A DNA stretch of 64,000 nt from Pseudomonas viridiflava (GTDB lineage: Bacteria > Pseudomonadota > Gammaproteobacteria > Pseudomonadales > Pseudomonadaceae), in NCBI RefSeq assembly GCF_900582625.1, contig NZ_UTIQ01000001.1, positions 744,001 to 808,000 on the forward strand, read 5' to 3'. Both the position numbers and the translations under genes were made by a program. Position 1 is the first letter of the stretch. Each line of letters opens with the position of its first letter. Below are positions 36,432 through 44,949 of this stretch, piece after piece. The notes under the pieces were generated by a model that did no database searches, was not told the DNA's origin, and saw nothing but the letters and a program-made list of their open reading frames with translations.

Positions 36432-37598
36432 ATGATGGGCGAATTCGATGCCATCCGACCGTACGCTGACGCCGAGGTCCCTGCCGTTTTGGCGCGCCTG
36501 CTGGCAGACCCCGCGTTTTTGCAGATCATTACCCACTTCCGTTTTCCGCGTTTGTCTCGCCATTTTTCCTGGCTGCTCAAGCCACTGATCGCCCACCGCC
36601 TGCGTTCGCAGTTTGCCTCGATCAATTCGGTGGCCGCGTTGCAGGACAAGGTTGAAGTGTACGTCGACCGCAGTATTGAGCACGCCACCGATGGCGTGAC
36701 GTACAGCGGCCTGGAGCACCTGAAAGCTGGCAACGCCTACCTGTTTTTGGCCAACCACCGCGACATCGTGATGGACCCAGCCTTCGTCAATTACGCTGTC
36801 TACCACGCCGGCCTGCCGACGCCGCGTATTGCCATCGGCGACAACCTGCTGCAAAAGCCGTTTGTCAGCGACCTGATGCGCTTGAACAAGAGCTTTATCG
36901 TGCACCGTTCAATCACCGGACGCCGCGAGAAGCTGGCAGCGTTTCAGTTGTTGTCGGCGTACATCAACCATTCGATTCGTAACGACGGTGAGTCCATCTG
37001 GATCGCCCAGGCCGAAGGCCGCGCCAAAGACGGCGACGACCGTACCGATTCGGCCATCCTCAAGATGTTCCACATGAGCCGCAAAGACGAGCCGTTTGCC
37101 CAAGTGATTGGCGGGCTGAACCTGGTGCCGGTTTCCATCAGCTACGAATACGACCCGTGCGACCAAGCCAAGGCCCGCGAGCTGTATATCCGCGCCAGCA
37201 CCGGCACGTACGAAAAAGCGGCCGGGGAAGACGACAAGAGCATCGGCCTGGGCATCACTGGCTACAAAGGCCGCGTGCACCTGAACTTCGCGCCGCCGGT
37301 AACCGAAGGCTTCGAGGACGCCAAGCAGTTGGCGATGGAGATGGACCGGCAGATTCTCAGCGGCTACCGCCTGTTCCCGGCGCACTACCTGGCCTATGCG
37401 CAATGGGCCGATCGCGACCCGACGTTGCAGGTGCCGGATGCCACCGAGTTGTTTCCGGCCGAAGAACTGGCGGCGGCGCAAACCGAATGGCAAAAGCGCC
37501 TGGACAGCTGCCCTGCCGAGCAGCGGCCTTATTTGGTGGTGCAGTACGCAAAGCCGGTGGGTAATCAGTACCGCATCAAGGCGGGGTTGCCGTTGTAG
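36432..37598 (+). CDS. PlsC-like glycerolipid acyltransferase
   Basis: 388 residues. The acyltransferase block is LFLANHRDIVMDPAF, with His109. The next acidic residues are at +2 (Asp111) and +6 (Asp115), whereas the classic motif has H-x4-D; this is a variant spacing. Later motifs include KSFIVHRSITGRREK and IWIAQAEGRAKDG (compare the FPEGTRS block of PlsC) and LVPVSISYEYDP. The protein is longer than PlsC and has no obvious membrane helix. It probably acylates lysophosphatidic acid or a related lipid at the membrane. ATG at 36432 or 36435. A strong terminator follows. Confidence 0.85.
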   Translation: MMGEFDAIRPYADAEVPAVLARLLADPAFLQIITHFRFPRLSRHFSWLLKPLIAHRLRSQFASINSVAALQDKVEVYVDRSIEHATDGVTYSGLEHLKAGNAYLFLANHRDIVMDPAFVNYAVYHAGLPTPRIAIGDNLLQKPFVSDLMRLNKSFIVHRSITGRREKLAAFQLLSAYINHSIRNDGESIWIAQAEGRAKDGDDRTDSAILKMFHMSRKDEPFAQVIGGLNLVPVSISYEYDPCDQAKARELYIRASTGTYEKAAGEDDKSIGLGITGYKGRVHLNFAPPVTEGFEDAKQLAMEMDRQILSGYRLFPAHYLAYAQWADRDPTLQVPDATELFPAEELAAAQTEWQKRLDSCPAEQRPYLVVQYAKPVGNQYRIKAGLPL

Positions 37599-37614
37599 CC
37601 CTCAGCCAAGCAAT

Positions 37615-37653
37615 AAAAAAGGCGGCCCCGGTTATTCGGGTGCCGCCTTTTTT
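37615..37653. terminator. Bidirectional Rho-independent terminator
   Basis: AAAAAAGGCGG...CCGCCTTTTTT, with the middle GCCCCGG...CGGGTGC also pairing. The A-run and T-run on the two sides let it serve both the rightward acyltransferase gene and the leftward small gene. Confidence 0.9.
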
Positions 37654-37668
37654 GTTTGTGGCGTTCGA

Positions 37669-37938
37669 TCAAACCTGGGTGCTAAACCACGACACCGCTA
37701 GCGCAATACCCAAACATGCGTAACCAAAGCTGGTGAAAAAACGATTGAGCTGCTGGGTGGAGATATCCAGCGCGGCGAGTTCAGCACTGTCGGCTACCAG
37801 ACCACTCACCGCACGGCGCTGGCGAATATGGGTGGCGATCAACAGCCAACTACCGGCGACGGCGAAGAACAGGGCCAGCGCGTTAATCGATTGAGCGGGG
37901 TGGGACAACGCGAGGGAAAACAGCGTTTGCAGCGACAT
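37669..37938 (-). CDS. Small two-helix membrane protein of unknown function
   Basis: 89 residues from the ATG at 37938, which has AGGTGAGG 6 nt upstream (the GTG at 37962 is less likely). Helix 1 is INALALFFAVAGSWLLIATH; helix 2 is FGYACLGIALAVSWFS at the C-terminus. A polar middle (RQRRAVSGLVADSAELAALD) lies between them. No family or function is recognised. It shares the bidirectional terminator with the acyltransferase gene. Confidence 0.75.
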   Translation of the reverse strand: MSLQTLFSLALSHPAQSINALALFFAVAGSWLLIATHIRQRRAVSGLVADSAELAALDISTQQLNRFFTSFGYACLGIALAVSWFSTQV

Positions 37939-38246
37939 CAACAACCTCACCTTCAGGGCCACTTCGAAAGGCCCTGGCTAACCGTGCGCCGACCGGATTC
38001 GGGGCGCTACGGCGGCGGATTCTACTCCAGGCTTATGACGCTGGTTGGGTTTCCGACGAGTGTCGAGATAGCGTAACGGCAGGCCCTCACCCCAGCCCTC
38101 TCCCGCTGGCGGGAGAGGGAGCTTGAGTACCGACACGCGGCTAAATTTATCGCGCTCACCTGCGTTTAGGGGACAGGGGCCAGCCCCACGCCTTCTGCGC
38201 GATTTGCTAGAGTCGCGCCCACAATTACAAAGCTCGGAAGCACCCC
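37939..38246. repeat. Intergenic region with a CCCTCACCCC...GGGAGAGGGA palindromic repeat
   Basis: 308 bp between divergent genes. At 38082-38122 it holds GGCCCTCACCCCAGCCCTCT followed by CCCGCTGGCGGGAGAGGGAG, in which CCCTCTCCCGC pairs with GCGGGAGAGGG around a TG. The same unit occurs twice more at 42449-42567. No promoter could be assigned. Confidence 0.7.
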
Positions 38247-39410
38247 ATGCGCAAATTATCGATTGTGGTACTGGTTCTGCTGGTCATTGGTTTGGGGGTT
38301 TTCTTGAGCCTGCCAACGTACCTGGACCGCACGCTCAACAGCGTGGAAAACCCGGCGCCCTACCCCGCCAGCGAACAAGCCGAAACCCTGCACAAAACCC
38401 TTTTTATCGCCGACCTGCACAACGACGAGTTGCTCTGGCAGCGCGACATGCTCAAGCGTGTGAGCTACGGCCACTCTGACCTGCCGCGCCTGATCGAAGG
38501 CGGCGTGGCCTTGCAGGTGTTTTCCACCGTTACCAAAACCCCGCACAACCTCAATTACGAGAAAAACGGCAGCGACAGCGACGACATCACCTTGCTGGTC
38601 ATGGCCCAGCGTTGGCCGACCGCCACCTGGAAAAGCTTGTTGCAGCGGGCGCTGTACCAAAGCCAGAAGCTCAACGAAGCGGCGGCCGGCAGCGAAGGCA
38701 AGTTGGTGGTGATCAGAACCCGCAGCGGCCTCGCTTCCTTTATAGAGGCCTGGAAAAAAGACCCGCACCGCGTCGCCGGCATCATGGCCACCGAAGGCTT
38801 GCAGGTAATCGAAGGCAAGCTGGAAAACGTCGACCGCCTGTACGACGCCGACTTCCGCATCGCCGGCCTCACGCACTTTTTCGACAATGAAGTGGGCGGC
38901 TCAGCCCATGGTTGGGACAAAGGCGGCCTCACCCCGCTGGGCCGTCAGGTGATTACGCGCCTAGAACAGAAAGGCATGCTCATCGACCTGGCCCACGCCT
39001 CGCGCCCATTGATTGATGACGTACTTGCTATGGCCACCCGCCCGGTGCTGGTTTCTCACACTGGCGTCGAAGGCACCTGCCCCGGCACGCGTAACCTTAG
39101 CGACGCGCACATTCAGAAAATCGCTGCCACCGGCGGCGTGATTGGCATCGGTTTCTGGGAAACGGCGGTGTGCGAAACCAGCGTGCCGGCCATCGTCAAA
39201 GCCATTCGCTACACCGCAGACAAAGTGGGCGTGCAGCACGTGGCCTTGGGCTCGGACTTCAACGGCACCATTCATGCCCCGTTCGACAGCACCGGCCTGG
39301 CGCAACTGACCGAGGGTCTGCTCAAGGCCGGTTTCAGCCAGCAAGACATCGCCGCGATCATGGGCGGCAATGTGCAGCGCCTGTTGCTGCAAACGCTGCC
39401 AGAGGCGTGA
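38247..39410 (+). CDS. Membrane dipeptidase, peptidase family M19
   Basis: 387 residues. The N-terminal helix (IVVLVLLVIGLGVFLSLP) is a signal anchor, so the enzyme should face the periplasm. Zinc ligands and nearby residues typical of renal-dipeptidase-like enzymes are visible in order: DLHND, MATEGLQ, DLAHAS, SHTGVEG and GSDFNG. M19 enzymes hydrolyse dipeptides, including those with a D-residue at the C-terminal side. In pseudomonads related enzymes act on D-amino-acid dipeptides or pyoverdine precursors; which applies here is not clear. It stands alone. Confidence 0.92.
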   Translation: MRKLSIVVLVLLVIGLGVFLSLPTYLDRTLNSVENPAPYPASEQAETLHKTLFIADLHNDELLWQRDMLKRVSYGHSDLPRLIEGGVALQVFSTVTKTPHNLNYEKNGSDSDDITLLVMAQRWPTATWKSLLQRALYQSQKLNEAAAGSEGKLVVIRTRSGLASFIEAWKKDPHRVAGIMATEGLQVIEGKLENVDRLYDADFRIAGLTHFFDNEVGGSAHGWDKGGLTPLGRQVITRLEQKGMLIDLAHASRPLIDDVLAMATRPVLVSHTGVEGTCPGTRNLSDAHIQKIAATGGVIGIGFWETAVCETSVPAIVKAIRYTADKVGVQHVALGSDFNGTIHAPFDSTGLAQLTEGLLKAGFSQQDIAAIMGGNVQRLLLQTLPEA

Positions 39411-39533
39411 GGTGAACGGAGGGGACGTCTGTCGCTAGCAGATATTGAGCCGGTTGCGTGCAACATTTCGCCGCACCGGCTTATTGCTTTACACTGGCGG
39501 GCGTTCATTCCTTAACCAATTGAAGAGATTCCC

Positions 39534-40988
39534 GTGCTCAAAGCACTCAAGAAAATGTTTGGCAAAGGCGAAGGCGAGCAGCCGACGTCTGTTCCTGCCG
39601 CCCCCTCTTCCGCGTCCTCTCCTGCCGTAGACAGCCCCCGCCAGGCCAGCACCAGCCAGCCGCGGCCGCCACGCGCAGCGAAAACCGAGCACACCGACGC
39701 CGCTCCAGCGCCTAGCGCGCCTGCCACGCCAACCGAAAAACCGCGCCGCGCCCGTCCTGCGCCGGTGGTCAGCACCTGGAAACTGGAAGACTTCGCCGTA
39801 GAGCCGCAAGCCGGCAAAACCCGCTTCCACGACTTCGCCCTGTCGCCCGAGCTGATGCACGCTATCCATGACCTGGGCTTCCCGTACTGCACGCCGATTC
39901 AGGCCGAAGTGCTCGGGTACACGCTCAAAGGTCAAGACGCCATCGGCCGCGCGCAAACCGGCACCGGCAAAACCGCCGCGTTTCTGATTTCGATCATCAC
40001 CCAGCTGCAGCAAACCCCGGCGCCGAAAGAGCGCTACATGGGCGAGCCACGTGCGCTGATCATCGCCCCCACCCGCGAGCTGGTGGTGCAGATCGCCAAA
40101 GACGCCGTGGCGCTGACCAAGTACACCGGCCTCAACGTGATGTCGTTTGTCGGTGGCATGGATTTCGACAAGCAGCTCAAGCAACTCGAATCGCGCTACT
40201 GCGACATTCTGGTGGCCACACCGGGTCGCCTGCTCGACTTCGCCCAGCGCGGTGAAGTGCACCTGGATATGGTCGAAGTGATGGTGCTGGACGAAGCCGA
40301 CCGCATGCTCGACATGGGCTTTATTCCCCAGGTTCGGCAGATCATTCGCCAGACGCCGCCGAAGAACGAGCGTCAGACGCTGCTGTTCTCCGCGACCTTC
40401 ACCGAAGACGTGATGAACCTCGCCAAGCAATGGACCACCACCCCGGCCATTGTTGAAATTGAGCCGGAAAACGTCGCCAGCGACAGCGTGGAGCAACACA
40501 TCTACGCCGTCGCCGGCAGCGACAAATACAAGCTGCTGTACAACCTCATCACCCAGAACAACTGGGAACGGGTGATGGTGTTTGCCAACCGCAAAGACGA
40601 AGTACGCCGCATTGAAGAACGCCTGCTGCGTGACGGCGTGAGCGCCGCGCAAATGTCTGGCGACGTGCCACAGCACAAACGCATCAAAACCCTGGAAGGC
40701 TTCCGCGAAGGCAAGATTCGCGTGATGGTCGCCACCGACGTGGCCGGTCGCGGCATTCACATCGACGGCATCAGCCACGTCATCAACTTCACCCTGCCGG
40801 AAATGCCGGACGACTACGTACACCGCATCGGCCGCACCGGCCGCGCGGGTGCCAGTGGCGTGTCGATCAGCTTTGCCGGGGAAGACGACTCGTATCAGTT
40901 GCCGGCGATTGAAGAATTGCTGGGCCGCAAGATCAACTGCGAGACGCCGCCGACCGAGTTGCTGACGCCGGTCCCGCGTAAGCACTAA
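39534..40988 (+). CDS. rhlB: DEAD-box RNA helicase RhlB
   Basis: 484 residues. A GTG start is preceded by AAGAGA. The first 80 residues are an Ala/Pro-rich, disordered and basic extension, longer than in E. coli RhlB. Then the helicase motifs: Q motif ([12 protein letters not shown]), [21 protein letters not shown], and [10 protein letters not shown] near the end. RhlB unwinds structured RNA and in E. coli joins RNase E in the degradosome. Terminator follows at 41006. Confidence 0.93.
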   Translation: MLKALKKMFGKGEGEQPTSVPAAPSSASSPAVDSPRQASTSQPRPPRAAKTEHTDAAPAPSAPATPTEKPRRARPAPVVSTWKLEDFAVEPQAGKTRFHDFALSPELMHAIHDLGFPYCTPIQAEVLGYTLKGQDAIGRAQTGTGKTAAFLISIITQLQQTPAPKERYMGEPRALIIAPTRELVVQIAKDAVALTKYTGLNVMSFVGGMDFDKQLKQLESRYCDILVATPGRLLDFAQRGEVHLDMVEVMVLDEADRMLDMGFIPQVRQIIRQTPPKNERQTLLFSATFTEDVMNLAKQWTTTPAIVEIEPENVASDSVEQHIYAVAGSDKYKLLYNLITQNNWERVMVFANRKDEVRRIEERLLRDGVSAAQMSGDVPQHKRIKTLEGFREGKIRVMVATDVAGRGIHIDGISHVINFTLPEMPDDYVHRIGRTGRAGASGVSISFAGEDDSYQLPAIEELLGRKINCETPPTELLTPVPRKH

Positions 40989-41005
40989 AGCGCTGGTGGT
41001 TTCCG

Positions 41006-41035
41006 AAAAAGCCCGTCTCCGTGACGGGCTTTTTT
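41006..41035. terminator. Rho-independent terminator after rhlB
   Basis: AAAAAGCCCGTC TCC GTGACGGGCTTTTTT: the stem AAAAAGCCCGTC/GACGGGCTTTTT has a short loop, with a T-run on the right and an A-run on the left, so it may work in both directions. Confidence 0.9.
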
Positions 41036-41066
41036 ATGATTGACGGAAATCTTCCAACAAAACCTC

Positions 41067-41171
41067 CGTCATCCTCGCGCACGCGGGGATCCAGTATTTA
41101 TCAGGGAAATACGGACTCTTGGCCGAGCCTGGATCCCAAATCGTCAGACCGCCTCGTGCGCGAGGATGATG
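41067..41171. repeat. Inverted pair of CGTCATCCTCGCGCACGCGG-type repeats
   Basis: The left unit CGTCATCCTCGCGCACGCGG GGATCCAG (41067-41094) and the right unit, from CCTGGATCCC to CGTGCGCGAGGATGATGG, form a long imperfect palindrome. A diverged pair occurs at 44515-44601. The layout resembles the GTCATTCCCGC...GCGGGAATCCAG repeats common in many proteobacteria (dRS3-like in Neisseria). Confidence 0.75.
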
Positions 41172-41192
41172 GAGATTGGGGTTTAATCTCCG

Positions 41193-41645
41193 TTACTTCT
41201 CCCACCGCTGCGCCGCATCCTTGTCACTGCACTTGCCTTCAACCCAACGCGGCCCTTCGGGGGTGTCTTCCTGTTTCCAGAACGGCGCGCGGGTTTTCAG
41301 GTAGTCCATGATGAACGCGCAGGCGTCAAACGCCGCTTGGCGGTGGGCGCTGCTGGTGGCGACAAATACGATGGGCTCGCCCGGCTCCAGTCGGCCGATG
41401 CGGTGCAGCACCTCAACCTTCAGCAGCGGCCAGCGCTGGCCCGCTTCGTCGGCGATTTTGCCGAGGGCCTTTTCGGTCATGCCAGGAAAGTGTTCGAGGA
41501 ACATGCCCGACACATCACGGCCGTCATTGAAGTCGCGTACGTAGCCGACAAAGCTCACCACCGCACCCACGCCGGCATTGGCGGCGTGCATGGCGTTGAG
41601 TTCCAGGCCCGGGTCGAAGGCGGCAGCTTGTACGCGAATGGCCAT
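41193..41645 (-). CDS. moaE: Molybdopterin synthase large subunit
   Basis: 150 residues. With MoaD it converts cyclic pyranopterin monophosphate to molybdopterin. Family stretches: GAVVSFVGYVRDFNDGRDV, LEHFPGMTEKALGKI, HRIGRLEPGEPIVFV, and the active-site lysine region YLKTRAPFWKQE. It starts one base after the moaD stop. The last gene of moaC-moaD-moaE; moaA and moaB are not in the window. Confidence 0.97.
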   Translation of the reverse strand: MAIRVQAAAFDPGLELNAMHAANAGVGAVVSFVGYVRDFNDGRDVSGMFLEHFPGMTEKALGKIADEAGQRWPLLKVEVLHRIGRLEPGEPIVFVATSSAHRQAAFDACAFIMDYLKTRAPFWKQEDTPEGPRWVEGKCSDKDAAQRWEK

Positions 41646-41646
41646 G

Positions 41647-41895
41647 TCAGCCTCCGGTCACGGTGGGGAAAAACGCCACTTCATCGCCGTCTGCCAGGGG
41701 CTCGTCGAGGCTGCACAGTTCCTGGTTGCGGGCGCACATCAGGTTCTGCTCGCCGAGCACCTGCCATACGCCGCCACGGGCCAGCAGGTGCAGGCGCAGG
41801 GCGTCGAGGGTAGCGAATGCGCTGGTGTCGTTTATTTGCTCGGCGTCGATGCCGACGGCCTCGCGGTAACGGGCGAAATACTGCACGCGGATCAT
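41647..41895 (-). CDS. moaD: Molybdopterin synthase sulfur carrier subunit
   Basis: 82 residues with a ubiquitin-like fold ending in the required Gly-Gly (PTVTGG), which becomes a thiocarboxylate. The start ATG at 41895 overlaps the moaC stop (TGATG); the longer frame reads into moa[16 protein letters not shown] is typical of the family's first strand. Confidence 0.96.
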   Translation of the reverse strand: MIRVQYFARYREAVGIDAEQINDTSAFATLDALRLHLLARGGVWQVLGEQNLMCARNQELCSLDEPLADGDEVAFFPTVTGG

Positions 41896-42371
41896 CACTG
41901 CACCTCGTCGGCCTTGAAATGGCCGCTCTTGCCGCCGAGTTTTTCCAGCAGGCGCACCGACTCGATCACCATGCCGCGATCCACGGCCTTGCACATGTCA
42001 TACAGCGTCAGCGCGGCAACGCTGGCGGCGGTCAGGGCTTCCATTTCGACGCCGGTCTGGCCGGACAATTTGCACCGCGCCTGAATATGCACGCGGTCTT
42101 CGCCCTCGGCATTGAGCTCGACTTTGACGCCGGTGAGCATCAGCGGATGGCACAGGGGAATGAGGTCGCTGGTTTTCTTCGCCGCTTGAATACCGGCAAT
42201 GCGCGCGACGGCGAATACGTCGCCCTTGGGGTGGCCGCCAGACTGAATCAGTTGCAGCGTCTGCGGCTGCATGCGCACGTAAGCTTCGGCCACGGCTTCA
42301 CGGAAGGTCACCGCTTTGTCGGTGACATCGACCATATTGGCGCGGCCTTGGGAGTCGAGATGGGTTAACAC
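41895..42371 (-). CDS. moaC: Cyclic pyranopterin monophosphate synthase
   Basis: 158 residues. Catalyses the ring rearrangement to cPMP together with MoaA. It begins [18 protein letters not shown]. The conserved active-site stretch is [15 protein letters not shown], followed by [25 protein letters not shown]. First gene of the moaC-D-E operon; the region upstream (42372-42579) contains a repeat pair. Confidence 0.97.
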   Translation of the reverse strand: MLTHLDSQGRANMVDVTDKAVTFREAVAEAYVRMQPQTLQLIQSGGHPKGDVFAVARIAGIQAAKKTSDLIPLCHPLMLTGVKVELNAEGEDRVHIQARCKLSGQTGVEMEALTAASVAALTLYDMCKAVDRGMVIESVRLLEKLGGKSGHFKADEVQ

Positions 42372-42448
42372 GGGCGTGCTCCGTTGGAAGAGCGGGAATT
42401 AAACCCGTGGGTCAGAATTGGGTCAATGGCCGGTCGATCAAGATCAAC

Positions 42449-42567
42449 GGCCCCTCTCGCCTGCCCGGTCGGCCTAGCGGGAGAGGGAGCCGACCGAAGA
42501 TGAAGCGTCGAACGCCGTTCAGTTCCCCTCTCCCGCTGGCGGGAGAGGGGCTAGGGGTGAGGGCCGG
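42449..42567. repeat. Inverted pair of GGCCC(T)CTC...GCGGGAGAGG repeats
   Basis: Unit 1 (42449-42490) and unit 2 (42524-42567, CCCCTCTCCCGCTGGCGGGA GAGGGGCTAGGGGTGAGGGC) lie head to head between moaC and the EamA gene. Unit 2 is the reverse complement of the unit at 38082. Confidence 0.75.
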
Positions 42568-42579
42568 ACCAAACCTCGG

Positions 42580-43476
42580 TCACCGCGCTAACGCCACCCC
42601 CACAACCGGCTTCGCCTTCCTGAACACCAACACATTCCCCACCATCACCAACACCAGCCCCATCAATGCCGGTGCGCTCCATTGGTAACCCTCAACAAAC
42701 GCCGAGATGTTCAGCGCCACCACTGGAAACAGCACCGTGCAATACGCCGCCCGGTCCGGCCCCATGCGCCCGACCAGGGTCAGGTACGCGGTAAAGCCAA
42801 TCACCGAACCCGGAATCGCCAGGTACAGCAACGACCACACGTACTGCGTGCTCGCATCAAAACTCAGCGGCGTGCCGGTCGCCAGGCAATAGCCGCTCAG
42901 AATCAGCGCGCCATAAAGCATGCCCCAGGCGTTGGTGGTCAGCGGTTTGAAGCCGGCTTTTTGTTGCAGGCTGGAGAGCATGTTGCCGGCGGAAAAACAC
43001 AGCGTGCCGAACAGCGCCAACGCCAGGCCGATCAGGGTTTCGCGGCTGGCTTCATGGCCGGCCAGCTCAGGCCAGAACAGCAACGCCAGCCCGGCCAGCC
43101 CCAGCGCGCCGCCGGTCATGACGTTGAGGGCGATGCGTTGGCCGAAAAACACCCGCGCATTAATGGCGTTCCACAGCGTGGCGGTGGAAAACACCACGGC
43201 GATCAGCCCGCTCGGAATCCATTGGCTGGCGGTGTAGAAGCACATGAAGTTGACGCAGAACAGGCACAAGCCCTGGGCCAGACACAGCCATTGCGCGCGG
43301 CGGTTAAGCGGTTGCAGGCGGCGGCTGAGCAGCAGCACGGCAAACAGCACCAGCGCCGCCAGGCCGAAGCGATAGGCGATAGACAGTGGGATGGCGACGC
43401 TGCCGACTTGCAGCTTGATGGCGATCCAGGTGGTGCCCCAGATCAGCACGGTAAGCAGGTACAACGAGAGGTTCAT
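42580..43476 (-). CDS. EamA/DMT-family exporter
   Basis: 298 residues with ten predicted helices in two EamA halves. The first starts LSLYLLTVLIWGTTWIAIKL, the usual opening of DMT exporters, and the second half contains SAGNMLSSLQQKAGFKPLTT. CAGGAG lies 8 nt before the ATG at 43476. It is divergent from an AraC gene (148 bp), its likely regulator. Members export amino acids, metabolites or drugs; the substrate cannot be told. Confidence 0.9.
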   Translation of the reverse strand: MNLSLYLLTVLIWGTTWIAIKLQVGSVAIPLSIAYRFGLAALVLFAVLLLSRRLQPLNRRAQWLCLAQGLCLFCVNFMCFYTASQWIPSGLIAVVFSTATLWNAINARVFFGQRIALNVMTGGALGLAGLALLFWPELAGHEASRETLIGLALALFGTLCFSAGNMLSSLQQKAGFKPLTTNAWGMLYGALILSGYCLATGTPLSFDASTQYVWSLLYLAIPGSVIGFTAYLTLVGRMGPDRAAYCTVLFPVVALNISAFVEGYQWSAPALMGLVLVMVGNVLVFRKAKPVVGVALAR

Positions 43477-43624
43477 GGCAATGCTCCTGAGCAATGCCGG
43501 CAGTCTGCTCAGCCCAGGTTTCGCGCGCTTGCACAAACTTGCGCTTATTTACCGGCGGCGGCTGGCAGCCACGTGCGCGGGCGTTACCATAGCCGTCATC
43601 GCCACCCCGTCAGCACCCCGTGCC

Positions 43625-44500
43625 ATGTCGCAGCTTTCTCACATTCAGGTGTTCCAAGCGCTCAACAGTTCGCCCAATGCGCAGCTGGAGCATTGCGCCG
43701 AATTGGGCGACGGCTTGAGCGCCGCCATGTGGAGCAACCACCACGACGCCCGCGAGTACGAAGGCCCGAGCCACCACACCTTGTCCTGCTACCTGGCCGG
43801 CGGCACCGGTACGTTTCGTCGCGAAAAACCAGGCGAGAAAGGCGCGCCGGGCAAGTTGTGCATCATGCCGGTGGGCCACGATTCTTCCTGGGTTATAAAC
43901 GGCAACATCCGCCTGGCGCACCTGTATATCAGCCCCGAACGCTTCGCCCTGAGCGCCATCAGCCTGCTGGACCGCGAGCCACGGGAAGTGGAATTGCGCG
44001 AAGGCACCTTTGTTGACGACCCGCTGCAAGCCCAACGCTTCCACCAGCTCACGTCGCTGAACTGGAATGAGCCCGGCGAGCGTTTGCTGACCAGCAGCCT
44101 GGCGCACGAAATGATCAGCCATGCCCTACTCAACCAGGTGGGCCAGCGGCAAAACCTGCGGCTTAAGGGCGGACTGGCGCCGGCGTTGCGCCGCGTGCTG
44201 GGCGAGTACATCGAAGCGCACCTGAGCGAACCCATTAGTCTGGGCCAACTGGCCACGCTGGCGGCGCTGTCGGAATACCACTTTGCGCGCATGTTCCGGG
44301 AAAGCTTTGGCGTGCCGCCGCACCGGTATCTATTGGCGCGGCGTCTGGAGCGGGCTCAGCAGTTGCTGAAAGACACTGCTCTGCCGCTGGGGGATGTGGC
44401 GCTGGCGTGTGGGTTTGCCAGTGCCAGTCATTTCAGTAATCGGTTTCGCAGTGCCTTGGGGGCAACGCCTGGGGAGTATCGGGCGGCGTTGAAAGCGTAA
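43625..44500 (+). CDS. AraC-family regulator
   Basis: 291 residues. The N-terminal half is a cupin-like sensing region (LSCYLAGGTGTFRRE, HLYISPERFAL). The C-terminal double HTH is ISLGQLATLAALSEYHFARM with FRESFGVPPHRYLLARRLER, then GDVALACGFASASHFSNRFR. The ATG at 43625 gives the family start MSQLSHIQVF; the upstream frame overlaps the divergent EamA gene. Probably controls that exporter. The ligand is unknown. Confidence 0.88.
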   Translation: MSQLSHIQVFQALNSSPNAQLEHCAELGDGLSAAMWSNHHDAREYEGPSHHTLSCYLAGGTGTFRREKPGEKGAPGKLCIMPVGHDSSWVINGNIRLAHLYISPERFALSAISLLDREPREVELREGTFVDDPLQAQRFHQLTSLNWNEPGERLLTSSLAHEMISHALLNQVGQRQNLRLKGGLAPALRRVLGEYIEAHLSEPISLGQLATLAALSEYHFARMFRESFGVPPHRYLLARRLERAQQLLKDTALPLGDVALACGFASASHFSNRFRSALGATPGEYRAALKA

Positions 44501-44514
44501 CCGAACAAAAAACT

Positions 44515-44601
44515 GTCATTTCCGCGCAGGCGGGAATCCAGAGTGCTGCAGGTATATTCGATGGCCGGCAAAGCCTGGATCCCCGCGTTCGCGAGGATGA
44601 C
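44515..44601. repeat. Inverted pair of GTCATTTCCGCGCAGGCGGG repeats
   Basis: GTCATTTCCGCGCAGGCGGG AATCCAG (44515-44541) and CTGGATCCCCGCGTTCGCGA GGATGAC (44575-44601) are in opposite orientation, the same family as the pair at 41067. It separates the AraC and DUF3325 genes, which converge. Confidence 0.8.
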
Positions 44602-44625
44602 GGTGGGTGGGTTTAAAGCCGCTGT

Positions 44626-44949
44626 TCAGGCCAACAACGCGATCAACCCGCTCAGCGGCAAAATTCCACTCAGCGGCAGCACCCAGCCGCTGCGCCACGC
44701 CATCAGCAAGCCGACGCTCAGCCCGGCGAGCATCAGCTGCAACAGCCCGGTGATGATGCCCATGTCGGCAGTCAGTTCGATGATGTTCAAGGCCATGCCC
44801 AGCGCCAGCAACAACGCGCCGACCGCGCGCAAACCGTAGGTGCGGGCGTTGGACGGTGCGCTGTTGAACAGCGCTTTATGGTGGCGCGACATGGCCAGGC
44901 ACAGGGCAGTCATGCCCAGATAGTTAAGGCCGAAAGCAAGAAACAACAT
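44626..44949 (-). CDS. DUF3325 membrane protein
   Basis: 107 residues with three to four helices (FLAFGLNYLGMTALCLAMSR, LRAVGALLLALGMALNI, IITGLLQLMLAGLSVGLLMA). The DUF3325 family occurs almost only beside PepSY proteins and TonB-dependent siderophore receptors. It starts directly on the last base of the PepSY gene, so it is co-translated. It probably assists the inner-membrane step of iron release; the exact role is not known. Confidence 0.85.
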   Translation of the reverse strand: MLFLAFGLNYLGMTALCLAMSRHHKALFNSAPSNARTYGLRAVGALLLALGMALNIIELTADMGIITGLLQLMLAGLSVGLLMAWRSGWVLPLSGILPLSGLIALLA

